Origin: Rhizobium vallis
Lineage (GTDB): Bacteria > Pseudomonadota > Alphaproteobacteria > Rhizobiales > Rhizobiaceae
DNA: 64,000 nucleotides
Assembly: GCF_003985155.1 (NCBI RefSeq)
Contig: NZ_ML133693.1
Span: 62,001-126,000 of the forward strand
Direction: 5' to 3'
Shown: piece after piece, positions 25,082 to 36,400 of the stretch
Numbering within the stretch: position 1 is the first letter of the stretch
Layout: each line of letters opens with the position of its first letter
Translations under genes and position numbers: made by a program
The notes under the pieces: generated by a model
The model's input: only the letters and a program-made list of their open reading frames with translations
Told to the model about the DNA's origin: nothing
The model's database searches: none

Positions 25082-27373
25082 TCATTGCACATATACCGGT
25101 ACTACTGCAGAGGTTTCGTCGCGGTAGGGCAGGCGAATTTGGAAGCGATGCTCACCACTCTGGATGGGCCAGAAGACGGTCCGGTCCGGGTCTGTGACCG
25201 CGAAGGGCTGGCCGTCGACATACCAGACGATTTGCGGCACATGGGGCTGCACGTCGGCCTTCAGAGCCAACCGGTCGAAGGCCGCCGGCTGTTCGGGATT
25301 GCGCCAGATCTGACTGTTGCGGGCAGGCGTCGATATCGCGATATGGATCTGCGGGTTGGAGGTATCGGCGTTGGCCAGCGAAAAGCCCTGGCTTCTCCCC
25401 GCTGTTGCACTGATCGGCAAAGACTTGAGAATTCCATCCGGACGCGACGGCAGCGCCGCCAGCTTCGGCGTCTCATCGGGCTTTAGCCATTCCACCAGCG
25501 TCTGGCTGCAGCTATTGTCGTTCGTCTGTCCGTTGACGACGCAGACTTGCATGGGCTTGCGGTCCGGCGGCGTCGGAAAGCGCGCGTCGGCTATATCGCC
25601 GGGCTTGTTGCCGTGTACCCGGTCGATGACTGCGTGCACGAGGCGGGCGGCACTTCCTGCGCCGGTCATTCGGTTCATGGTCCCGCTGTCACCCCGCCCG
25701 ATCCAGACGCCGACGATGACCTTCTCCGAATAGGCCATGGCCCAGGCATCCCGGTAACCTTGGGAGGTGCCGGTTTTGATGGCGACCGGAAAGGGATATT
25801 CCAGCGAGCCATAGCGGTGGAAGCTCGGCAGCCGGGCCTGCGGGTCAGACAGGAAAGAGGTGATCAATCTGGCCGTATCGAGCGAAATGACCCGTACGGA
25901 TTGCGGTTGCGGCTGTTCAAACGCCCAGCGCAGATCGCGCAATTGGCCGTCATTGGCGAGCGCGCCATACGCGCGCATCAGTTTGTCCAGACGTGTTGGC
26001 AGCGAGCCGATTGCCATCGACAGGCCAAAATAATCCGCTGGCGTTTCCAGGTCGTGCAGACCGAGTTCGCGCAGAAAGCGGAATGTCGTCTCAAGCCCGA
26101 TGCTGCGAAGTAGATTGGTGGCGGGGACATTGCGCGAATTGGCCAATGCCTGGCGGGGTAACATCGGCCCAAGGAATTCGCGGTCCGCATCGCCGATGCC
26201 CGAAGCGCCTTCCGGCAAATCCAGCAACATGTCGGTTGGCTTCAGAACGCCGTTCTCGAATCCCAGCGCATAAATAAAGGGTTTGAGCGTGGAGCCTGGC
26301 GAGCGCTGTGTCCGCGTGTAGTCGAACGCGCCGGCATGTCTGTCGTAATAGTTGCTCGAACCCACCTGCGCGAGGACTTCGCCCGTCTGACGCGACACCA
26401 CCATGACGCCGACCTGCTGCGCGCCCGCAGAACGCCAGTGGTCGAGATATTCGCGCGCAAGCGCGGTAACGTCTGCCTGCAGCGCGAGATCGATCGTCGT
26501 GTGGATCAGCGGCGCGCTCGCGGAGGCGGGCGCTACCTGGCCGTTTTCGATGAGGTCGTGAAAACGCAATATCAGATGCAGGGCATCCGGACGGCGGGGC
26601 AGGTCCGGCATCCGCATGCTGGCGAGCTGACGATGGGCGATTTCTGCCTCGTCAGCATTCATGACGTTCTGCTTCGCCAGCGCATTCAGTATTTGGTGGC
26701 CGCGCTGAACGGCGTGACGCAAGCCCCCCGGCCGCAGCGGATTCATCCGGGTCGGCGATTGCGGGATGGCTGATAGCAGCGCGATCTCAGCCCACGAGAG
26801 GTCGGCCACCGGCTTGTCGAAATAAAGCCGCGACGCATGGGCGATGCCGTGGCTGCCATTGCCGTAGGGTGCCAGCCGCAAATACTGCGCCAGCATCGCC
26901 TCGCGGCCGTAGCGAAGGGTCAGCAAGATACCGGTACCGGCCTCAAGACTCTTGTGCATGAAGGTGCGCGATTCCGGCTGCTGCATCCGCGCCACCTGCA
27001 TCGCAATCGTCGAGGCGCCCGAGCGGCGCCCGGCACCCACGAAATTTTGCCAGGCTGCGCGGCCGACGGCATAGGGATCGACGCCGACATGCTCGTAGAA
27101 CCGCCTGTCTTCAAGGGCAAGCGTTGCCTTCACGACGCGGTCGGGCAATTGCTCCAGCGGCCAATAGCCATAGTCGATGCGCCCGCTCGCGTTGTCGACA
27201 TGGCCGATCTGAGCGAGGAACGCGCCGCTACGGTCATAAAGGATCGGTGTCGGCGCCGGTGCGTTTAGCTGCGCGCGCTGATCGATGAGATAGCCATAGG
27301 TCAGCGTGCCTGCCGCCAGGATCAGCAAGGAGAAAAGTACGAGCTTTGATCGGCGGCTTCCCAAAAACGTCAT
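25082..27373 (-). CDS. pbpC: Penicillin-binding protein 1C
   Basis: A 763-residue bifunctional peptidoglycan synthase anchored by one N-terminal helix (about 10-30). The glycosyltransferase domain has LEDRRFYEHVGVDP with catalytic Glu88, and GASTIAMQ near 119. The transpeptidase domain shows the three penicillin-binding motifs: STLK (within SPGSTLKPF), SRN and KTGTS. The C-terminal 90 residues are the BiPBP_C domain typical of PBP1C. It lies 49 nt downstream of the alpha-2-macroglobulin gene. This pairing is widely conserved and is thought to link cell-wall repair with protease trapping. Length and motif order are normal. Confidence 0.95.
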   Translation of the reverse strand: MTFLGSRRSKLVLFSLLILAAGTLTYGYLIDQRAQLNAPAPTPILYDRSGAFLAQIGHVDNASGRIDYGYWPLEQLPDRVVKATLALEDRRFYEHVGVDPYAVGRAAWQNFVGAGRRSGASTIAMQVARMQQPESRTFMHKSLEAGTGILLTLRYGREAMLAQYLRLAPYGNGSHGIAHASRLYFDKPVADLSWAEIALLSAIPQSPTRMNPLRPGGLRHAVQRGHQILNALAKQNVMNADEAEIAHRQLASMRMPDLPRRPDALHLILRFHDLIENGQVAPASASAPLIHTTIDLALQADVTALAREYLDHWRSAGAQQVGVMVVSRQTGEVLAQVGSSNYYDRHAGAFDYTRTQRSPGSTLKPFIYALGFENGVLKPTDMLLDLPEGASGIGDADREFLGPMLPRQALANSRNVPATNLLRSIGLETTFRFLRELGLHDLETPADYFGLSMAIGSLPTRLDKLMRAYGALANDGQLRDLRWAFEQPQPQSVRVISLDTARLITSFLSDPQARLPSFHRYGSLEYPFPVAIKTGTSQGYRDAWAMAYSEKVIVGVWIGRGDSGTMNRMTGAGSAARLVHAVIDRVHGNKPGDIADARFPTPPDRKPMQVCVVNGQTNDNSCSQTLVEWLKPDETPKLAALPSRPDGILKSLPISATAGRSQGFSLANADTSNPQIHIAISTPARNSQIWRNPEQPAAFDRLALKADVQPHVPQIVWYVDGQPFAVTDPDRTVFWPIQSGEHRFQIRLPYRDETSAVVPVYVQ

Positions 27374-27422
27374 TGCCTGACTGGCCGGCTCCTTGCCTGA
27401 TATTCGACCTGATCGCGATAAC

Positions 27423-30400
27423 TTACTTCGTCACCACCAATTGCACGGCAGCGCTCATTCCCTGCACGCCCTTCTGGTACATGGTTTCGGCCGAGGCCTG
27501 CGGCTGCGTATACGAGCCGGGGATCAAGGCGCGTGTCCGGTAGGCAAAGATGTAGTTGCCCTTTGGAAGCCTGCCTGACGCGCAGAACACCTGATCGTCG
27601 CCATAGGAAACCCAATCGGTCGGCAAGGTCGACGCTATTGCCGGCGTGGCTTCGGCCGGTGCGGTGGCAATATTGGGGTTCAGAGGATCCAGCCCGGCCG
27701 CAAGCGGCAGGGTGAGGGCCACATGGGTTCGATCTTCCGACACGACCAACTCGACCCTCTCTTCCAGGACATCGCCGACTTTGAGCTGGATTGCACCCTC
27801 GGCATCGGGAACCAGCTTCTCCGGCGGTGCATTGCCGGTGGGGATGCGGTAGAGCGTGCGCGTCAGGGCAAAACCCTGGCTCCGGGCCTGCGCCTTGTAG
27901 CCGGCTTCGCTCGACAGATAACTGGTTTCCACCAGCGCGAGAGCCGATGTGGAGCCGGTATTGCTGATGGTGATGGCGCCCGAATCCATGGTGACCTCTC
28001 GCAACACGGGTGTATTGGCGTCGAGCGTCAGAGCCTGGACGTTTCCGTTCTGAGTGAGCGTCAACGGCAAGGGCGTCGTCGGCCTTTGCCAGGCGGCCGC
28101 AAGTGCCCGGATCGCCGCCGAAGTGGCATTGGTCGAGCCCCAGCCATCGCCTTCGCCCAATTGCAGCAAGGCGGTTTTCAAGGCCGGATAGCGTGGGTCC
28201 GTTTCAGAGGTCAAAGCCGCCGCCCGTACCATTTCGGCCAGGCTGCGGGTTTCCGAGGGCAGGATGACGGGATTACCCTGATCCTGTGTCTGACCGCTAT
28301 AAACCAACTGGCCATCGCGGGAGAGGATGCGCACGCGTGACCACATCGTGTCGGCCAAACCGCCGACAAGGCGCTGATCGGCGTCCGGCGCACCGGCTGC
28401 CGCCGCCGTCATCCGGGCAACGCTGACATTGGGCATCAGGGCGGCCGAGCGGGCCAGTTCCGCCGTATAGGCGGAATCCAGCTGGCCGCCTTCGGCCAGC
28501 GCAGTCAGCGCCTCGACCCGTTCGCGAATCTCGTCGCCGGTGAGCAGACGCGGATAATCCGATCGCAGCGATAGTTTCAGGACGCTCGCGAGGCGATCGG
28601 TCAAAGCCTTGTCGGTGGGCTCGCCGGCTTTCTCGGCAGCGACCAGGAAAGAATAGGCCCAGGCCGTCAGCGAGACATTGCCCTTGCTGTGCGGCCAGAA
28701 ACCGACAAGACCATCGGCATCGATCGCCTGGCTGATTGCCAGCACGGTGTTGTGCACATCGCCGTCGATGCGTTTGTCGAGCTTCGCCGCCGCGAGGATG
28801 GGGGCGAAACTTTTGAAGGCGACGCCGGAGGAGGCCAGGGAAATCCGTTGTTCGGTGGAGCCATAGGGAGATTCCACCAGAGTGTTGAGCCCGGCGACCA
28901 GCTTCACCAAGGCCGGATCGGAAGCGAGCGTGATCGCCCGCTGAAATGATCCCGGTCGGACGTCTTCTTGCGGCGCCGGCAGCATCTTCGAACCGGCGGC
29001 CGGAATTTCGACGATCTCGTAATGTTTGATCGGGACGCGGTCGGACTTCAACGGGAGTGTGATTTCGACGGCGTCTCGGGCATGGTCGGTGACGCGCTCG
29101 ACCCCGAAACGCAGCCGCACGTCGTCCTTGCCAGGCTTTGGCTCGGGCACGCTCGCGAGAACGCCGATATGAGCCGGCTTGTTCTGTTCCCACGTAAAGG
29201 AAAGTTCATTGCTGCCCTGCAGCGACAGTCCGTCGGATACGATGGATGCAGCGCCGGCGCCGCCACCACCTTCGACGACGCGAGCAATAACGCCTGCCTC
29301 GAATTGGTCGTCATACCGGAGGAAACGGGGCAGTGCGGGCTGAGCCACGATCTGCTGCCGGATCAGCATTTCGCCTGTGCCGTAGCCGAAGCGGTCGGGA
29401 CCGCTGACGGCCTTGGCGCGCAGCTTGAAGACGGTCAGCGAGTCCGGCAGCTTCACCTTGATCTTGGCGGTGCCATCCGGGCCGACCTTTACGTTGGGAA
29501 GATAGATCGGTATCGGGGTAAAATTCTTGCGGACGGAAATATTATTGTCCGTGCCCCACTCCTCCCGCTCGTCACCGCCCGGCACTTCATCCAGAGGGAT
29601 AATGCCGAAGGCCATGTTGCGGGTGTCGCGCAGCGCCATGGTGGATTTGCGCTTGACGATGAAATTCGGCAGCGGGTCCAAGGGCTGTTCGGTGGCGAGC
29701 GACAGTACGGCCTGGTCGATCATCCAGAAGGTCGCTTCACCCGCGATCGGCTGGCCCGTGTCATCGGCCAGATGCAGCGTGACCTCCACTTCCTCGCCGG
29801 GGCGGACTTTCTTAGGATAGTCCATGGTTACGGTGACGGTGTTCTTCACGGGCTTTACCGTCACGGTCTTCGTCGCGGCGATTGTTACAGGCTTACCTTG
29901 GTCGAAGGGCGCGTTTGGCGAAGGCGTGCTCGTCTCCAACCGGCCGCGCAGGATGAGGAAATGCACGGGAATTTCCGGCATATGTTCCTTACGGACCGGT
30001 ACGGCATAATGGCCGTACCCATCGGCGATATCGACCCAATCGTAGCGGAATTTCCCTTCGGGCTCTTCGACGACGGCGAGCGCGCGGGCAGTTTGGAAGG
30101 GGGATTGGATCAGCAGGTTGGCGGTTTCGCCTGGGATGTAGCTATCCTTGTCTGTCGTAACGACAGCGGTGCGGGCGGGTGGCTGCGCCCAGGTGACGGG
30201 TGTCGTGCCGCCGACGAAGAAGTCGACGCTCACCTGCTGGCGGCGGCCGATGCGGTCGCTGGCTTCGAGCTGAATGATGTAGACGCCAGCATCCTTTGCC
30301 TCGAGCGCCAGGGTCTGGATATCGCTGGTGCTGGTAATCTTGCGCTCCAGAATAGTGTCGTCCATCTCCTGCGTGACGTATTTCGCCGAACCCTGGCTGA

Positions 30401-33395
30401 AGTCGCTCGCTTGCAGGGTCGAGGTCCAGTTGCGATGGATCAGGCGCGCGGTCATCTCCAGCCCTGCGACCGGATCGCCATTGCCGTCAACAGCCAGGAT
30501 CTCAGGCTCGATGGCGCCGGGCTTCGGCACATAGCGGGGCACCTTCAGGCCGAGCACGAAAGGCGGGACGGCATTGACGTTGGTGATGCTGCGCACCTGC
30601 AGATCGTCGTCGCCGGTCACGGTCGCCTCGATCATGTAGCGGCGGGGTTGCGCCGTGGGCTCGATCGTGGTGTCGAAGCTGATGCGCGAGGCGCCCCCGG
30701 CATCCGTGCTGCCATCCCGTTCGAGCGCCGGCGAGGATTTGAATTCATCGCCGCCGGAGTAGCGGGAATCCGTCGAAAAGAGAAAGCCGTCATGGCCGGG
30801 CGGCGTCCAATTGTAGGGATACTGCACGGCTCGCCAGCGGATGGGACGATCCGCCAACAGACCGCCGGCAAAATAACGCGCGATCAAATCAACGTTGAAG
30901 GAGGAATCGAGCGGTACTGTTTGCGGATTGTTGAGCACGACTTCAAACGTCGGCAGGCGATAGGCCTCCTTCTTGAAGGAGATGCTGCCGCATTGGACCG
31001 TGTTGTCGGCCGTATCGCTGGCGCTGCCATCGCTGTCGGCGGTCTGCGCGGTATCGGCTTGGGCATCGTCTGCCTGACCGTCATCGGCATTGTTACCGCT
31101 TGCTTCACCGTCGGCATTCTCGTCGTCGTTACCGGATTGCTGCGGCGATCGAGTTTGGTCCTCGGCCTGCGACGTATCGCCCGGTTCGAAGTGCACCTTA
31201 TAGTCGCCCGTCGCCGCCGTTTCGGCGTCGAATTTGTGATAGAAGTCGCCGAACGCATCCAGCTTTACGGGTATGCGCCATTCCTGTTTGTCGGGGCCGG
31301 TAACCACGATCTGGCCGCCTTCAGTCGGCAGCGTCAAGTGGCCGCCGAGATAGCTGCGGACATATCCCTTGATATGAACAGGCTCCTCCGGGCGGTAAAT
31401 CGGCCGCTCGGTAAAGACGTGGCAGAGGGTGCGGGCATGCTCGGCGCGATTTTCCTCTGGATTGGTCGTCCAATCCAGCCAGGAGGTCGTCGGCTTGGTC
31501 CAGTTATCCCCAGCATATTGGGCAGGGGCGTTGTCGGGGTCGACCACCAGAGTATCCAGCCCCTTGGTTACGATGACGCGCCGGATTTTTGCCTCGGCGC
31601 GCTGCTGCAGCTCCCAGGAAAAGAAGCCCTGTGCATCCGTTGTCCCGGTCGCGAGCGTGACGAATTCGCCGTCTCGCAAACCGTCAAGGCGAATTTGCGC
31701 CCCATCGATCGGCTTGCCGCTGGCAAGCGAGGTGACGGCAAAGCGCACGCGGTCCGGCTCCTCCACCGCACTCAAGGTCAGATCGGTGACCTGAACACGC
31801 AGCCAATGGCGCGTCTCGTTATCCACCGCGCGCAGGCCGACAAGATAGGTGCCGGGTTGGTCCGCACCCGCAATCCTCGCAAGAAGGGACTTCAGGTCCA
31901 GGCCAAACTTGGTGTCGACGCCGCCCTTGTGGATCGGCAGGTCCACGAATTGCGATATGGCGGGCGAGCCCAGCGCCTTGACGCGCGCTCCGATCGCATC
32001 GCCGGAGATGTCATCCTCGTCGTTCCATTTCTGCGGCTCCTTGCCGGGCAAGGGTGGTGCTTCATCGTCGTTCGTATCGAGGCCTGCCTGCGGGAAAGGC
32101 CAAAAATCGCGTGATTGCGGATCAATTGCATGGATGCGCACATCGGCTCTGTCGTAGCCGCGCCCGCGCAACGGCACGAGCTGCGGACCAAAGCGTTCGA
32201 CGACGCCCTGAGACGCATCCCAGACGAGCGAGGCCTGTTCGGGCGCGAAAGCAAATTTCCGGCTGAAACCGGCAGCCAGCGGTCTGCCGCGGTCATCCGC
32301 CAAGGCTCCCGCGGTCGCTTCGAGCATATAGACCTTATCCGTGAGAAAACGGCCATGGACATAAAGCCGTCCGTCGCTTGCTTCCGCCGTCAGATTATCT
32401 ACCGGCGGAGAAATGCGCAGGGCATCGCGAACCGAGAACTGTTCTCCCGCCACTGGATTGCTCGAAAAGCGGAAGATCAATCCACGGCTCGACCGATTGG
32501 TGGGCGCTGCATCGGCATTCTCGACGGGATTGCCGTCGTCATCGACCGCCATGCTGCTATCACTGACGGTCGCGTTGGATGTACAGCGCATGACGCCATC
32601 GGTTGTGGTGGCGTCGAAACCCCGTCCGCAATCGGAACTGATCATCGCGAAGGGTACCGCTGTGCGGACGCGCAATTCAAAGGTCTGATCGCTGAAGTCG
32701 GGCGTGTCGGCAAGTTTCAATCGTAGAAGGGCGACGCGGCCATCGGGTACGCTGGCGTGCAGCTTTACCACGTAGGATTGCTCGTCGCTGCGGCTGTTGC
32801 GTTCGAGCGGCTGGATATCGAAATCCTGCGCTCCCAACATCAAGCCGCCTTCATCGCCGATGCCGGGCGTTGGGCGCAGCTCGATAGACAGAAGACGGGC
32901 GAGCGCTGCGACGTCGACCGGTTCGGCAAAGGTCAATGTGATCTGGTCAAGTTCATTGACGGGATCATCGCCTGAAGCCGGAACCGTGGAGACCGGCACC
33001 GGCAGCAGCGGCACCAGTTCAGTCTCGCCACCAATGTCTTTATCGTGGCCCAGCATCTTTATCTTGACGCGAGCGAGCGGCTGCCACTTGTCGGCGGGCC
33101 TGAATTGCAATGCGCGCGGGCCGAGCCATTGCCACGCGCCGGCGGCGGCCGGTTCCATGACCACAAAACGCTCGGGCGAATCTTCCGAGCCACCAGCTGC
33201 AGGGCCGGTATCAGTGGGGAAGAAAATCGTCACCGGGTCATAGGCGCGCAAGAATCTCTCCGGCACGATTTTGACGCCGTCGGCGCGTTGTAGAATATCC
33301 AGTGTCGGCGAAGCAGCGCCTTGCTGAGCGGAACCGCTTGAGATCAGCGTTGAAGAGACAAGGGCGAGGGCAATGAGAAATACGATCTTTTTCAT
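27423..33395 (-). CDS. Bacterial alpha-2-macroglobulin (YfhM-like), lacking the thioester cysteine
   Basis: A 1990-residue exported protein that should act as a protease trap in the periplasm. It has a Sec signal (MKKIVFLIALALVSSTLISS) but no obvious lipobox cysteine. Macroglobulin domains lead to the A2M core (IPIYLPNVKVGPDGTAKI, then the late complement-like helical region). At the usual CxEQ thioester site the sequence is YGSTEQ, with Ser near residue 1512 instead of Cys, so the covalent trap is absent, as in some Pseudomonas-type members. An Asp/Asn/Ala-rich low-complexity insert occupies about residues 752-800. It is the middle gene of a three-gene operon: 7 nt after the 1881-residue gene and 49 nt before pbpC. 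Confidence 0.92.
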   Translation of the reverse strand: MKKIVFLIALALVSSTLISSGSAQQGAASPTLDILQRADGVKIVPERFLRAYDPVTIFFPTDTGPAAGGSEDSPERFVVMEPAAAGAWQWLGPRALQFRPADKWQPLARVKIKMLGHDKDIGGETELVPLLPVPVSTVPASGDDPVNELDQITLTFAEPVDVAALARLLSIELRPTPGIGDEGGLMLGAQDFDIQPLERNSRSDEQSYVVKLHASVPDGRVALLRLKLADTPDFSDQTFELRVRTAVPFAMISSDCGRGFDATTTDGVMRCTSNATVSDSSMAVDDDGNPVENADAAPTNRSSRGLIFRFSSNPVAGEQFSVRDALRISPPVDNLTAEASDGRLYVHGRFLTDKVYMLEATAGALADDRGRPLAAGFSRKFAFAPEQASLVWDASQGVVERFGPQLVPLRGRGYDRADVRIHAIDPQSRDFWPFPQAGLDTNDDEAPPLPGKEPQKWNDEDDISGDAIGARVKALGSPAISQFVDLPIHKGGVDTKFGLDLKSLLARIAGADQPGTYLVGLRAVDNETRHWLRVQVTDLTLSAVEEPDRVRFAVTSLASGKPIDGAQIRLDGLRDGEFVTLATGTTDAQGFFSWELQQRAEAKIRRVIVTKGLDTLVVDPDNAPAQYAGDNWTKPTTSWLDWTTNPEENRAEHARTLCHVFTERPIYRPEEPVHIKGYVRSYLGGHLTLPTEGGQIVVTGPDKQEWRIPVKLDAFGDFYHKFDAETAATGDYKVHFEPGDTSQAEDQTRSPQQSGNDDENADGEASGNNADDGQADDAQADTAQTADSDGSASDTADNTVQCGSISFKKEAYRLPTFEVVLNNPQTVPLDSSFNVDLIARYFAGGLLADRPIRWRAVQYPYNWTPPGHDGFLFSTDSRYSGGDEFKSSPALERDGSTDAGGASRISFDTTIEPTAQPRRYMIEATVTGDDDLQVRSITNVNAVPPFVLGLKVPRYVPKPGAIEPEILAVDGNGDPVAGLEMTARLIHRNWTSTLQASDFSQGSAKYVTQEMDDTILERKITSTSDIQTLALEAKDAGVYIIQLEASDRIGRRQQVSVDFFVGGTTPVTWAQPPARTAVVTTDKDSYIPGETANLLIQSPFQTARALAVVEEPEGKFRYDWVDIADGYGHYAVPVRKEHMPEIPVHFLILRGRLETSTPSPNAPFDQGKPVTIAATKTVTVKPVKNTVTVTMDYPKKVRPGEEVEVTLHLADDTGQPIAGEATFWMIDQAVLSLATEQPLDPLPNFIVKRKSTMALRDTRNMAFGIIPLDEVPGGDEREEWGTDNNISVRKNFTPIPIYLPNVKVGPDGTAKIKVKLPDSLTVFKLRAKAVSGPDRFGYGTGEMLIRQQIVAQPALPRFLRYDDQFEAGVIARVVEGGGGAGAASIVSDGLSLQGSNELSFTWEQNKPAHIGVLASVPEPKPGKDDVRLRFGVERVTDHARDAVEITLPLKSDRVPIKHYEIVEIPAAGSKMLPAPQEDVRPGSFQRAITLASDPALVKLVAGLNTLVESPYGSTEQRISLASSGVAFKSFAPILAAAKLDKRIDGDVHNTVLAISQAIDADGLVGFWPHSKGNVSLTAWAYSFLVAAEKAGEPTDKALTDRLASVLKLSLRSDYPRLLTGDEIRERVEALTALAEGGQLDSAYTAELARSAALMPNVSVARMTAAAAGAPDADQRLVGGLADTMWSRVRILSRDGQLVYSGQTQDQGNPVILPSETRSLAEMVRAAALTSETDPRYPALKTALLQLGEGDGWGSTNATSAAIRALAAAWQRPTTPLPLTLTQNGNVQALTLDANTPVLREVTMDSGAITISNTGSTSALALVETSYLSSEAGYKAQARSQGFALTRTLYRIPTGNAPPEKLVPDAEGAIQLKVGDVLEERVELVVSEDRTHVALTLPLAAGLDPLNPNIATAPAEATPAIASTLPTDWVSYGDDQVFCASGRLPKGNYIFAYRTRALIPGSYTQPQASAETMYQKGVQGMSAAVQLVVTK

Positions 33396-33402
33396 TGGTT
33401 TT

Positions 33403-36400
33403 TCACTTCGATCCCGTGGGCTTCAAACCGGCACGCTGCAGATAGTCCTTGATAATTTCAGGCGGCGGACCTGCGGGCGGCGGAGACAATCCCACCACCG
33501 CAGGCCTGACGACAAGCGTCGGCGCATCGGCCGGAGCGCGCGCTTCCAGCAGATAGTAGCCGGCCGAAAGCTGCCTGAGCTGATTGATACCTTCACCGAG
33601 TACTTGGCCCTTCGCATCCAGCAGGCGGGCGACGGCAAGGTCCGGATCCGAGCGCAGACCGACACCGATATTGCTGTTGTTCTTGACCTCAAAGCCAAAC
33701 AAAGCCGTCGCGCCCGGGGCAAGAACGACCGGAGCGCCGATGCCGTCATTCGCCGGGACGACTGGTGTTGCCGACACGTTCAGGCTGCCTGACAAAGGGC
33801 CTTCATGCGTGGAATAAAGCGTCAGAATCGCGTCACCTGCCGCGAGGTAGCGGTGGAATTCAGCTCCCGTTGGAAACAGCTGCAAATCTCGGTGACCATT
33901 TTGCTCGAGACCGACGATGACAGGGGCGTCGGTGCTGACGTCGAGCACCAACGGCTGGGCCGGATTGAGACGGAAGGCCATGGCCGCACCCTCAAGCGTC
34001 ACGCTCTGCGGCAGGGTCATCGATTTTGGTTCGGGCTTGGGCCAGGGTGATTGGCCGTCACGCTCCAGCCACAAGGCGACGAGCCCGGCACCATGATCGA
34101 CGATCAGTTGGCCGGGTCCGGACACCGTAATGCTGTCGCCACGGGAGACCCGACCATCGGCCCCGACAAAGGTCGCCGCGCCGCCGGAGACGTTGAGGAC
34201 ATCTCCTGCCACGGCATCAACCGCGATTTCTTCCGATCCGACCGTGCCAAAGAAGCGGCGCTTGACCTCATTGCTACCCAGGGTAACGGCCTGTCCGGGC
34301 GAGAGGCTAACGCGGGCCGATCCGGCATCGCCCCCCAGATTGACGAGCCAGATTTCCTCGGCGGACGTTGCGATGCTGCGCGATAGCGGAGCCGCGCCGG
34401 ACCAGACGTTCAACAATTGAGAGGCCGAAGGGGCGGAAACCACAGCGATCCCCGGCGCGAGGTCGAGCGTGAGCCGTTTCACGCCGGTTGCAAGTTTCAC
34501 CGGCCGCGCGCTGAGGGCAGGAATTGTTGCCGTATAGGTACCGTTCAGTTGCACGGCCTCGAGGGCCGCCGCATCGATTGGCCTTAACCGCATCTGCAGG
34601 CTTTCGTCGCTTGCGGCGTTCCGGACATGAAGATCCTGGTTGTCGGCAAGGGCAGCCGCGCTGTTGAGGCTGACGCCCATACCGCGCCCGGTCGTCAGGC
34701 CCGGCTGTCCAAACGCCGATTCCGCGCGCCACAACCTTACTTTGCCTGGTAACGAAGGCGTGGCTGGAACAATTGCCTGATCTCCCGGCGCAAGCGTCAG
34801 CGCGATCTCCGCATCGGACTGCGCAGGGCTTACCTGCACGTGGCCTGCCGCGCGGGAGACCAGCCATAGACGATCCGATTGCGGAGCGAAAAGTCCCGAA
34901 GTGGCCGCCGTGAGCGGGCGATCGGCGCTTGCGCCTACAAGCAGGTCCGCAGTGGCGCCAAGGTCCATAAGGCCCGCCGATGGTGCATGCGCGAGTGCGA
35001 CGTTCAGTGAGAGGCCAAGGCCGTCGATGCTCAAGGGCTCCAAGGCGACGTCGCCGGGCTCGTGCATATCACGGGCAATGCTGCGCGCGGCGATCTTGAT
35101 AGGCGCGGTTCCGCCGTCAAGGGTCCAGACCGATGCGCGCCATTGCGCCTCTTTCTCGGACCCGGGCCAGGCGATAACGGGCATGCGGCCACGGGCAAGG
35201 GCCTGCGGCTTCCAATTGCCATCGGCCTCCCGCCTTTCGACGGAGAGAACGAGATCGCTGGTCGACTGCGCCGCCAGCAGCGCCAGTTGATCCTTTGCAT
35301 TGGCCGGCAGCGGAAACGCAAAGACGGAAGCGCCGTCGACTTCCGCGATGCCGTTGTCGGTGAGCGCCGGCTGCTGCTGCTCCTGCGGCAGGGCGAATTG
35401 AATCTCAATGTCTGAGACATCGGCAGGATCGTCGCCGGCTGCCTCCTGGTCGTCGCTATTGGAGTCAGCATCCTGATCGTCGGAATTTTCGTCCGATTGG
35501 CTGCTGCCCGTGCCCGACGCTGCCGCCTGATCGAGGGAGAGCGTATAGGATCCGGCCGGCAGACGGGTGGACAGCGTAATGTTCCAATCATCGCTGCGGC
35601 CGGCGAGGCGTTCGAGGACGGTGCCATTCCCGTCTTTCAGCACGCCCTTGATTTCGCTGCGGCCGTACGTCCCGAGGCTGACGACGCGATCATTCTCGAC
35701 ATTGAAGGGAAGCTCTGCCGGAAGGTTGACGAAACGCGCCTCGCCGGGCTGCAAATCCTCGGTGTTCAAGGTAATCTGATAATCCAGCCGGTCATCATGG
35801 GCGAGGCTCATAAGATCGATCCGATAGCGCCCGGCCTTCAACTTACCACTGAATTGCGGTGCGGCGACAAAGCGGGCGACTTGATCCTTATCGTCGCGTA
35901 CCAAAGTGCCGATCATGCCTTCGGTCAGATCAATGCTGACATCCGCGTCGGCCTGGAGATCGAAAGCCCAGCTATCGGGAACGCGCGCCTCGCCCTTGCT
36001 TTGAGGCTCGCGCCACTGAAATGCCTGGGCCTGATTGAAGGTCAATGGATGTGGTCCGTGACCCTGCAGTTGCGGCGGCTCGATCATGGGCCTTAGTCGC
36101 GCGACAAAGCGCGTGTCGACGTCGCGTGGCAAGATCACGAGGCGATAGTGCCCGGGCGTAAAATCCTCAGTAAGGCTGGAGAGCGAACCCGGCGCGGTGA
36201 GCGGCCACCCCTCCGCATCCTCCAGGCGAGCCGTGAGATCGCCGCCAAGAGAATAGAGATCAAGCTGATAGGAGCCTGCGCTGGCGATCTCGATCGGCAC
36301 GATGGCGCCGCGTCCGCCGGAGAGGATTCCGCGGCTGGTACCATCGGCGACCAGGGTTGCCGCCGTCAAAAGCGATGCCGGGGTGACGGCGACGCCAAGA

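Noticed and set aside
28968..32114. 1048-codon open frame antisense to the macroglobulin gene
   Set aside because: It is a long GC-rich shadow without family motifs or a proper start. The sense gene is well supported.
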